From: Myxococcales bacterium
GTDB lineage: Bacteria > Myxococcota_A > Polyangia > Fen-1088
DNA length: 64,000 nt
Direction: 5' to 3'
NCBI GenBank assembly: GCA_022184915.1
Contig: JAGTJU010000001.1
Coordinates: 1,769,339 to 1,833,338 of the forward strand
A program made the position numbers and the translations under genes. The notes beneath the pieces are model-generated. The model did no database searches, was not told where the DNA came from, and worked only from the letters and a program-made list of their open reading frames with translations. Below, in pieces: positions 55,947 through 63,043 of this stretch (position 1 is its first letter; each line of letters begins with the position of its first letter).

Positions 55947-57308
55947 ATGGACACCCAAGCCGACGACAACGAGCGACGCAAGGCCGTCGCGCTCTTTCGC
56001 TATGGTGTGATTGCCGACCTATTGCACTGGCCCAAAGGCAAGCGAGGCCTGGGCGAGCAAATCGCAAAGAAGGCGGACCGCACCTACGACATCCCCGGCT
56101 CACGCAGGAGCCGTATCGCTGCCGAAACCATCAGAGACTGGCTCAAGGCCTATCGCCACGGCGGCTTCGATGCCCTGATGCCCAAGGCGCGCAGTGACGA
56201 GGGGCAGGCACGCAAGATCCCACAGTCCATCGTGGACCTTCTGTGCATGGTCAAGGAAGACAGGCCCGCACTGTCTGTGCGCATGGTCATCGATGCCGTG
56301 CGAGCCTCGGGCGAGGTACCACAGGACCTGGAGCTGGCGCCAGCCACGGTGCATCGGGTGCTCTCTCGTGCAGGCTTGATGGCTCGCAAGCCCGAGACGC
56401 CAACGAGCAACGACCGCCGTCGCTTCGCCTTCGCGAAGGCGGGGGAGATGTGGATGAGCGACGTGATGCACGGACCGTCCGTGCTGATCGGAGGCAAGCG
56501 CCGCCAAAAGACGTATCTCATCTCATTCATGGACGACGCCACCCGAGTCGTCCCGTACGCTGCCTTCGCGCTCGGCGAAAACGTCTCTTGTTTCATGCCC
56601 GTCTTCGAGCAAGCGCTGCGACGGCGTGGACTTCCCCTGCGGCTTTACGTCGACAACGGGGCAGCATATCGGTCGCATCATCTGTCCCTCGTCTGTGCCA
56701 GGCTGGGCGTGACTCTCATCCATGCACGCCCCTACCAGCCCCAGGGCAAGGGCAAGCAGGAGCGCTGGCACCGCGAGGTGCGCCGGCAATGCCTTGGCAC
56801 CCTCGCCGAAGGAGACACTGCGAGCCTCGAAGCCCTCAACCGCAAGCTCTGGACCTGGGTCGAGGGGGAGTACCACCAGGCCCCTCACAGAGGCCTTGAT
56901 GGCGAGACCCCGCTCGAGCGCTGGGCTCGCGCTTGCGACGAGGTGCGGCTGCCGGACATCGGCGCAGACTTCAGTGCGCTCTTTCTCTTCGAGGAAAAGC
57001 GCAAGGTACACAAAGACAGGACCGTCAGCTTGCGGGGCGTCGTCTATGAGGTGGACGCTTCGCTCGTCGGCGAAACCGTCTCTTTGCGCTTCGACCCGAG
57101 CCGGGTCGGCAAGCCCGTCGAGCTCTGGGTCAAGGGGCGCAAAGTCGGCCTGGCCAAACCCGTCGATGCGTATGCCAACTGCTTCGTCAAACGCGACAAC
57201 GAGGTGCGCTCCGTCCTGCGTGCCGACCGCGTTGCACCGAATCCGCCAGAAGGACTTCGCCTGCGCGACTTCGACGTCGTCGAGCACCACGACCAAGGAG
57301 AGCGATGA
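55947..57308 (+). CDS. Mu/TnsB-type DDE transposase of element B1
   Basis: A 453-residue protein with GAGGAG 5 nt before ATG 55947 (longer starts lack this). Helix-turn-helix segments (residues 1-130, e.g. RIAAETIRDWLKAYRHGGFD) are followed by the rve/RNase H-like core: MWMSDVMHGP (first Asp), LYVDNGAAYR (second Asp) and QGKGKQERWHREV (Glu). A Mu-transposase-C-type beta domain follows (about residues 360-430). The stop overlaps the ATPase start (ATGA). Confidence 0.9.
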   Translation: MDTQADDNERRKAVALFRYGVIADLLHWPKGKRGLGEQIAKKADRTYDIPGSRRSRIAAETIRDWLKAYRHGGFDALMPKARSDEGQARKIPQSIVDLLCMVKEDRPALSVRMVIDAVRASGEVPQDLELAPATVHRVLSRAGLMARKPETPTSNDRRRFAFAKAGEMWMSDVMHGPSVLIGGKRRQKTYLISFMDDATRVVPYAAFALGENVSCFMPVFEQALRRRGLPLRLYVDNGAAYRSHHLSLVCARLGVTLIHARPYQPQGKGKQERWHREVRRQCLGTLAEGDTASLEALNRKLWTWVEGEYHQAPHRGLDGETPLERWARACDEVRLPDIGADFSALFLFEEKRKVHKDRTVSLRGVVYEVDASLVGETVSLRFDPSRVGKPVELWVKGRKVGLAKPVDAYANCFVKRDNEVRSVLRADRVAPNPPEGLRLRDFDVVEHHDQGER

Positions 57309-58105
57309 TGTACCGCAAGCACTTCGGCCTGAACCGCCATCCCTTCGGCAAGGAGGTCGAGCCTGATGACCTCTTTGTCTCATCTGCAAGTCAGGAGCTG
57401 TCGGTCCGCCTCAATCACCTCATCGAGATGAGGGGCATCGGCCTCGTCACGGGCGACAGCGGCAGCGGGAAGACCACTGCCTGTCGCAAGGTAGTCTCGG
57501 GACTGCACACGGGGCTACACAAGGTGGTCTACGTCGCCCACTCGACCGGCAACGTCATGGACGTCTACAAAGCCATCGCCTGGGAAATGGGCCTGCCCAC
57601 CGAGCGCAACCGTGCCGCCGTGTATCGGCAGATCCGAACCGAGGTCACACGCCTGACCACCGAGGCACGGTGTCGCCCCATCCTCATCGTCGATGAGGCC
57701 CATCATCTCAGGCCTGACGTGCTCGAAGACCTCAGGCTCCTGACCAACTACCAAATGGACGCAGAGAATCGGCTTTGCCTGCTGCTGGTGGGACAATCTG
57801 AGCTGCGTCGTCGACTGGGCATGGCTGTCTACGAGGCGCTCAGCCAGCGCATCGTCATGCGCTATCACTTCGCAGGTCTTTCCCGTGAGGAGCTGTCCGG
57901 ATACTTTGCTCACCGGCTTCGCCTCGCGGGGACCGAGCTGCCGCTCTTTGATCCCGCAGCCCTCGAGGCAACCTTCCAGGCCACAGGAGGTCTGCCACGA
58001 AAAGTGAACCTCCTTGCTCACCACGCCCTCATGGCCGCAGCTCTCGCACGGGCCAAATCCGTGACTGTCGAGCACGTCCAGGCAGCTTTGCCGGAGGTCG
58101 GGTGA
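57305..58105 (+). CDS. ExeA/TnsC-like AAA ATPase of element B1
   Basis: A 266-residue AAA protein. MYRKHFGLNRHPFGKEVEPD is the usual ExeA/TniB-type start. Walker A is GDSGSGKTTACRK, Walker B ILIVDEAHHLRPDVLEDLRL and sensor-like LLLVGQSELRRRL. Such ATPases (TnsC, TniB, MuB) select target DNA and activate the transposase. The reading frame overlaps the transposase by 4 bp and the next gene by 4 bp. Confidence 0.92.
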   Translation: MMYRKHFGLNRHPFGKEVEPDDLFVSSASQELSVRLNHLIEMRGIGLVTGDSGSGKTTACRKVVSGLHTGLHKVVYVAHSTGNVMDVYKAIAWEMGLPTERNRAAVYRQIRTEVTRLTTEARCRPILIVDEAHHLRPDVLEDLRLLTNYQMDAENRLCLLLVGQSELRRRLGMAVYEALSQRIVMRYHFAGLSREELSGYFAHRLRLAGTELPLFDPAALEATFQATGGLPRKVNLLAHHALMAAALARAKSVTVEHVQAALPEVG

Positions 58106-58413
58106 CCATGGGCACTACGATTCCATTGGAGGCTGGTCCCATCATCCAGCCCGGGCTCGACGAGCTTTGTGTCGCGCCCGCGATCGGCGTCCTTGCCGCC
58201 CTGGACGCCACGCTCGCAGCTGCTGCCCAACAGCTACACGCAGCGCATCCAGACCTAACCCTGGGCGGGCTGGCCTTTGGTGAGCCGCTCTCACCGCAAG
58301 CGCGCTCGGCGTACCTCCTTCTCTTTCGCTGTGTCGACTTGCGCACCGCGATCAGGGAATACAGGCACGTGGCCATCGACAACGCCTGCGACCAGCTCGA
58401 CCTGCCCTTCTGA
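58102..58413 (+). CDS. Small protein of element B1, unknown function
   Basis: A 103-residue protein from GTG 58102, whose GTGA overlaps the ATPase stop (ATG 58108 is an alternative). Ala/Leu-rich, helical, ending LRTAIREYRHVAIDNACDQL. No known family. The 4-bp overlap and the conserved position in the transposon indicate a real gene. In the second copy the gene is cut after about 19 codons by element A. Confidence 0.65.
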   Translation: MTMGTTIPLEAGPIIQPGLDELCVAPAIGVLAALDATLAAAAQQLHAAHPDLTLGGLAFGEPLSPQARSAYLLLFRCVDLRTAIREYRHVAIDNACDQLDLPF

Positions 58414-58586
58414 ACCCCGAGAAGAATCCCCAAATCAGCCCCGGCTTCGCCTCAACCGCGCCGGGGCTTCTCCATTTGTGCCCTTATCCAACCCGGCACG
58501 CACCCACCCTCCAATCTGAGAAATCAACCCCCTGTCAGGGTGATCTTCGCTGAGAAACTCGAGGTGAGATAGCGTGAGAGACAACA

Positions 58587-58591
58587 CCCGG
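58587..58591. repeat. Right copy of the 5-bp target duplication (CCCGG) of B1
   Basis: CCCGG directly after the ACA end of B1, matching 55041-55045. Confidence 0.92.
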
Positions 58592-58987
58592 GCTGGTGGC
58601 GCGGAGATTCCACCAGTGCTGGCACGATTGGGGAGTGCGGGCGGGCAGTATTTCAAGATAGTCGCGGCGGGCACGCGATCCATCAGGCGTGAGCTCCTCC
58701 GCCTTACTTTTCTCGTCGAGCTCTTCGGCGAGTCGGCGACGGCGAGTGCCCTCGAGGAAGTGATGAAGACCGGCCACGTCGGCGCCGAGTACATCGAGTA
58801 CGTCCTGCGCCATAAGCGGGGCCTCATCCCGTCGGCAGAGCCGCTCTACTTGGGCGACCCTGCGCTCGACAGCATCGCCCTACGCGAGCCCGACCTCGGC
58901 CTCTACGACCGCCTCGTATCGCCCGCCATGACTCGGGACCCAGGCGACCTTACCCAACAACAAGACCGGAAGGACCCACAGTCATGA
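58592..58987 (+). pseudogene. istA: istA 3' part (IS21 transposase C-terminus)
   Basis: Continues istA after the B1 insertion: AGGAEIPPVLARLG, then AAGTRSIRRELLRLTFLVEL, and ends DRKDPQS. The stop overlaps the istB start (ATGA at 58984-58987). An in-frame GTG inside B1 gives an apparent 137-residue open frame from 58574, but it is only the IstA tail. Confidence 0.87.
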
Positions 58988-59742
58988 GATACACAGGAGA
59001 CGAAAGTGACATCGAGGTCCTGGCCGAGAAGCTTCGTTGGCTGCGTCTGCCAGGCATGGCCAGAGCCATCAAAGATCTTCTCGCACGCGCGGCCTCCGAG
59101 AATCTTACCGTCGCGAACGTCATCAGCCGCCTCTGCGACGAAGAGAAGGACAGCCGCATCCGCAGCTCGGTCGACAGACGCATCAAAGATGCGCGGTTTC
59201 CCGAAGTCAACACTGTGGATGCTTTCGACTTTGACTTCGACCCGGCGCGAAAGAAGCTGCGGGCTCGCTACTTGGGGCTTCATGATCTGAACTTTCTCGC
59301 CAAGGGTATCAATCCGCTCTTCATTGGCGCGCCTGGGACAGGAAAGACCTTCCTCGCTCGAGCGCTTGCATATCGCGCTTGCCAAGCCCAGAAGCGCGTC
59401 GTCTTCACCTCGGCACCCCGCATGCTCACCGACCTGCATGGTGCGGACATCCACGGCTCACTGGACCGAGCGCTCCGTCGCTACGTACGCGCGGATCTGC
59501 TCGCTATCGACGACTTCGCCGTCCTGGCCATGGATCCCGCACAAGCCAAGCTCGCCTTTTAGGTCATCGCCGAGCGCTACGACTATCGCCGTGCAACCCT
59601 CATCACCACCAATCGCGCCTTCAAGGACTGGACCAAGGTCTTTCCCGACGCTCTCAACGCCCAGGTGATCGCCGAACGACTCACCGAGCGCTCCGAGACC
59701 TTCGTCCTTGACGGGAAAGGGTACCGATCGAACAGGGCATGA
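58984..59742 (+). pseudogene. istB: istB helper ATPase gene with an internal TAG
   Basis: IstB-like AAA ATPase: Walker A FIGAPGTGKTFLARAL and Walker B DLLAIDDFAVLAMD. After codon 192 the frame meets TAG (59560-59562) within LAF-stop-VIAERYDYRR; the expected family codon is CAG (Gln), so a C-to-T nonsense change is likely. The remaining 59 codons (to TGA 59740-59742) read as normal IstB C-terminus (LITTNRAFKDWTKVFPD). The encoded helper is therefore probably non-functional. Confidence 0.87.
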
Positions 59743-59861
59743 GCCTCGCCGCCTGACCGGGCAGGTTGCCTGCACCCCGGTGGCCGTCACTCAGACGGCC
59801 CAGGCCGACGTGCGCCCTCAACCCGGCGCAGGTCAAGGCGAAGAACCGCTACGAAATCACC

Positions 59862-59924
59862 GGGTGGGCTCCTGGGTACCGGTGATTCCGGCGAAAGTGG
59901 TACCCCTCCGCGCCGGTGGCGACA
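59862..59924. repeat. Right terminal inverted repeat of element A
   Basis: 63 bases that are the perfect reverse complement of 53048-53110, ending GGTGGCGACA. The next base begins the truncated element B2. Confidence 0.95.
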
Positions 59925-59987
59925 CTCGTCGAGCCCGGGCTGGATGATGGGACCAGCCTCCAATGGAATCGTAGTGCCCATGGTCAC
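59925..59987 (-). pseudogene. Truncated small-protein gene of B2
   Basis: The first 21 codons (GTG, then TMGTTIPLEAGPIIQPGLDE) match the 103-residue protein of B1 (58102-58413). The gene then runs into the inverted repeat of element A, so the rest is missing. Confidence 0.85.
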
Positions 59988-60784
59988 CCGACCTCCGGCA
60001 AAGCTGCCTGGACGTGCTCGACAGTCACGGATTTGGCCCGTGCGAGAGCTGCGGCCATGAGGGCGTGGTGAGCAAGGAGGTTCACTTTTCGTGGCAGACC
60101 TCCTGTGGCCTGGAAGGTTGCCTCGAGGGCTGCGGGATCAAAGAGCGGCAGCTCGGTCCCCGCGAGGCGAAGCCGGTGAGCAAAGTATCCGGACAGCTCC
60201 TCACGGGAAAGACCTGCGAAGTGATAGCGCATGACGATGCGCTGGCTGAGCGCCTCGTAGACAGCCATGCCCAGTCGACGACGCAGCTCAGATTGTCCCA
60301 CCAGCAGCAGGCAAAGCCGATTCTCTGCGTCCATTTGGTAGTTGGTCAGGAGCCTGAGGTCTTCGAGCACGTCAGGCCTGAGATGATGGGCCTCATCGAC
60401 GATGAGGATGGGGCGACACCGTGCCTCGGTGGTCAGGCGTGTGACCTCGGTTCGGATCTGCCGATACACGGCGGCACGGTTGCGCTCGGTGGGCAGGCCC
60501 ATTTCCCAGGCGATGGCTTTGTAGACGTCCATGACGTTGCCGGTCGAGTGGGCGACGTAGACCACCTTGTGTAGCCCCGTGTGCAGTCCCGAGACTACCT
60601 TGCGACAGGCAGTGGTCTTCCCGCTGCCGCTGTCGCCCGTGACGAGGCCGATGCCCCTCATCTCGATGAGGTGATTGAGGCGGACCGACAGCTCCTGACT
60701 TGCAGATGAGACAAAGAGGTCATCAGGCTCGACCTCCTTGCCGAAGGGATGGCGGTTCAGGCCGAAGTGCTTGCGGTACATCAT
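59984..60784 (-). CDS. ExeA/TnsC-like AAA ATPase of element B2
   Basis: A 266-residue protein identical in sequence to the ATPase of B1 (57305-58105), with the same Walker A GDSGSGKTTA and Walker B ILIVDEAHHL. The start overlaps the transposase stop by 4 bp. The copy is complete although the element is truncated downstream. Confidence 0.92.
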   Translation of the reverse strand: MMYRKHFGLNRHPFGKEVEPDDLFVSSASQELSVRLNHLIEMRGIGLVTGDSGSGKTTACRKVVSGLHTGLHKVVYVAHSTGNVMDVYKAIAWEMGLPTERNRAAVYRQIRTEVTRLTTEARCRPILIVDEAHHLRPDVLEDLRLLTNYQMDAENRLCLLLVGQSELRRRLGMAVYEALSQRIVMRYHFAGLSREELSGYFAHRLRLAGTELPLFDPAALEATFQATGGLPRKVNLLAHHALMAAALARAKSVTVEHVQAALPEVG

Positions 60785-62142
60785 CGCTCTCCTTGGTCGT
60801 GGTGCTCGACGACGTCGAAGTCGCGCAGGCGAAGTCCTTCTGGCGGATTCGGTGCAACGCGGTCGGCACGCAGGACGGAGCGCACCTCGTTGTCGCGTTT
60901 GACGAAGCAGTTGGCATACGCATCGACGGGTTTGGCCAGGCCGACTTTGCGCCCCTTGACCCAGAGCTCGACGGGCTTGCCGACCCGGCTCGGGTCGAAG
61001 CGCAAAGAGACGGTTTCGCCGACGAGCGAAGCGTCCACCTCATAGACGACGCCCCGCAAGCTGACGGTCCTGTCTTTGTGTACCTTGCGCTTTTCCTCGA
61101 AGAGAAAGAGCGCACTGAAGTCTGCGCCGATGTCCGGCAGCCGCACCTCGTCGCAAGCGCGAGCCCAGCGCTCGAGCGGGGTCTCGCCATCAAGGCCTCT
61201 GTGAGGGGCCTGGTGGTACTCCCCCTCGACCCAGGTCCAGAGCTTGCGGTTGAGGGCTTCGAGGCTCGCAGTGTCTCCTTCGGCGAGGGTGCCAAGGCAT
61301 TGCCGGCGCACCTCGCGGTGCCAGCGCTCCTGCTTGCCCTTGCCCTGGGGCTGGTAGGGGCGTGCATGGATGAGAGTCACGCCCAGCCTGGCACAGACGA
61401 GGGACAGATGATGCGACCGATATGCTGCCCCGTTGTCGACGTAAAGCCGCAGGGGAAGTCCACGCCGTCGCAGCGCTTGCTCGAAGACGGGCATGAAACA
61501 AGAGACGTTTTCGCCGAGCGCGAAGGCAGCGTACGGGACGACTCGGGTGGCGTCGTCCATGAATGAGATGAGATACGTCTTTTGGCGGCGCTTGCCTCCG
61601 ATCAGCACGGACGGTCCGTGCATCACGTCGCTCATCCACATCTCCCCCGCCTTCGCGAAGGCGAAGCGACGGCGGTCGTTGCTCGTTGGCGTCTCGGGCT
61701 TGCGAGCCATCAAGCCTGCACGAGAGAGCACCCGATGCACCGTGGCTGGCGCCAGCTCCAGGTCCTGTGGTACCTCGCCCGAGGCTCGCACGGCATCGAT
61801 GACCATGCGCACAGACAGTGCGGGCCTGTCTTCCTTGACCATGCACAGAAGGTCCACGATGGACTGTGGGATCTTGCGTGCCTGCCCCTCGTCACTGCGC
61901 GCCTTGGGCATCAGGGCATCGAAGCCGCCGTGGCGATAGGCCTTGAGCCAGTCTCTGATGGTTTCGGCAGCGATACGGCTCCTGCGTGAGCCGGGGATGT
62001 CGTAGGTGCGGTCCGCCTTCTTTGCGATTTGCTCGCCCAGGCCTCGCTTGCCTTTGGGCCAGTGCAATAGGTCGGCAATCACACCATAGCGAAAGAGCGC
62101 GACGGCCTTGCGTCGCTCGTTGTCGTCGGCTTGGGTGTCCAT
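60781..62142 (-). CDS. Mu/TnsB-type DDE transposase of element B2
   Basis: A 453-residue protein identical to the B1 transposase (55947-57308), with the acidic triad in MWMSDVMHG, LYVDNGAAYR and GKGKQERWH, and the same GAGGAG ribosome site before ATG 62142. It could still act on either copy's ends, although B2 has lost one end. Confidence 0.92.
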   Translation of the reverse strand: MDTQADDNERRKAVALFRYGVIADLLHWPKGKRGLGEQIAKKADRTYDIPGSRRSRIAAETIRDWLKAYRHGGFDALMPKARSDEGQARKIPQSIVDLLCMVKEDRPALSVRMVIDAVRASGEVPQDLELAPATVHRVLSRAGLMARKPETPTSNDRRRFAFAKAGEMWMSDVMHGPSVLIGGKRRQKTYLISFMDDATRVVPYAAFALGENVSCFMPVFEQALRRRGLPLRLYVDNGAAYRSHHLSLVCARLGVTLIHARPYQPQGKGKQERWHREVRRQCLGTLAEGDTASLEALNRKLWTWVEGEYHQAPHRGLDGETPLERWARACDEVRLPDIGADFSALFLFEEKRKVHKDRTVSLRGVVYEVDASLVGETVSLRFDPSRVGKPVELWVKGRKVGLAKPVDAYANCFVKRDNEVRSVLRADRVAPNPPEGLRLRDFDVVEHHDQGER

Positions 62143-62203
62143 GTTTTCTCCTCGGCGCCCGTGGTTTTGGCGGTGAGCGCCTATGCCTCGACCACTACAG
62201 GCG

Positions 62204-62815
62204 TTAGGGCGGCGGGTCTGGCCCCGTTTCGTGTTCGCGAGGTGTCCACAGTCTGCTGGCGGCTCGACTGCGGGGGCCGAATCCGACTGGCGCGGGCAAG
62301 GCGCCAAGCTGCTTCTCGGATTCGGCTCGTACGTGCCGCAGTACCGGAGTGCCCAGACGCTGGCGGACCTCAGCGAGCGTGGGCTCGCAGTTGCCGAGCA
62401 GCGCGGGCGTCGAGGTCACCAGCACCAGCAGGGCCGCCCGGGTGGCGCTGTAGCGGCGGCGCACCCATCGCACCGCCCCGGGCAGTTCGATGTCTGGCCG
62501 CAGCCGATCGGCGGCTGCCTCTATCGACGGCGCGGCCTCCACCGCGGTCACCACGGCCTCGACCTCCTCCAGGGAGCCACTGAGCCGAGACGCCAAGCAG
62601 TCGGGCAACAGGCTGAAGGTCCGATGTGCCGTCGGGCAGTAGTACCGGGCCACCCGCATCCCAGCTGGCTCCACCCGGGCGTAGGTCCCGAGGCTGCGAA
62701 AGCCACATTTGCTACCAGATCCGTGCGCCGGACACCGCTCGAGCCTTGCCTGTTGCCAGCCTTCCTGCTTAACGTATTGCTCGCTGGTCAGTACTGTCGC
62801 TTGGCGCAACTGCAC
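62204..62815 (-). CDS. Zinc-ribbon-like protein of element B2
   Basis: A 203-residue protein identical to that at 55274-55885, with the CPAHGSGSKCGF and YYCPTAHRTFSLLPD motifs. It is the first gene after the transposon end near 63043 and precedes the transposase by 61 bp. Confidence 0.6.
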   Translation of the reverse strand: MQLRQATVLTSEQYVKQEGWQQARLERCPAHGSGSKCGFRSLGTYARVEPAGMRVARYYCPTAHRTFSLLPDCLASRLSGSLEEVEAVVTAVEAAPSIEAAADRLRPDIELPGAVRWVRRRYSATRAALLVLVTSTPALLGNCEPTLAEVRQRLGTPVLRHVRAESEKQLGALPAPVGFGPRSRAASRLWTPREHETGPDPPP

Positions 62816-63043
62816 GACCGGCCAAGGGCTCGCACGGTTGCCTCCGTGGCGGGCCCAACCTTTTTCTGGGGTCCCAAGGGCGGGCGTTATGCCTGCCGGC
62901 CGGTAGCCTCACCCAGATCCCCGTTTCCCGCAAAAAGCCACCTCACCCTTCTTCCGCTTTCCGCCCCCTCATCACCAAAACCACCAGGGACCCAGTGCGG
63001 GAATTCCTTCCTGGGGGTTTACGGATTTACGTGAGACCTAACA

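Larger units (their letters stand above)
55046..58586 (+). mobile_element. Complete TGT...ACA transposon B1 (TnsB/TnsC-like genes)
   Basis: 3,541 bp from TGTTAGGTCTCACG to the end GAGAGACAACA, flanked by 5-bp CCCGG duplications. The two ends share imperfect inverted repeats (TGTT, then TCTCACG on both). It carries four same-strand genes: a zinc-ribbon-like protein, a Mu/TnsB-type transposase, an ExeA-type AAA ATPase and a 103-residue protein, with 4-bp overlaps between the last three. TGT/ACA ends with 5-bp duplications and an ATPase partner are the hallmarks of the Tn7/Tn5053/Mu group. It looks intact. Confidence 0.9.
53048..59924 (+). mobile_element. IS21-like element A (interrupted by element B1)
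   Basis: The element is bounded by perfect 63-bp inverted repeats beginning TGTCGCCACCGG (53048-53110 and 59862-59924). It carries istA (split by B1) and istB, overlapping by ATGA, the hallmark arrangement of IS21. Without B1 and the duplicated CCCGG the length is 3,331 bp. No direct repeat flanks it: AAAAG on the left and CTCGT on the right. This suggests deletion or recombination after insertion. istA has frameshifts and istB a stop codon, so it is probably inactive. Confidence 0.88.
59925..63043 (-). mobile_element. Truncated second copy B2 of element B (inverted)
   Basis: 3,119 bp corresponding to B1 55046-58164 in reverse orientation (position p in B1 maps to 118089 minus p). Reading frames on both strands and in all frames give the same proteins, so identity must be near or at 100 %. 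The end near 63043 reads TGTTAGGTCTCACG on the minus strand; the other 422 bp of the element are missing because the copy is joined to the inverted repeat of element A at 59924. Confidence 0.92.

Noticed and set aside
59760..59924. A further gene after istB near the right repeat
   Set aside because: The apparent 79-codon frame (59708-59947) crosses the terminal repeat into B2 and has no motif.
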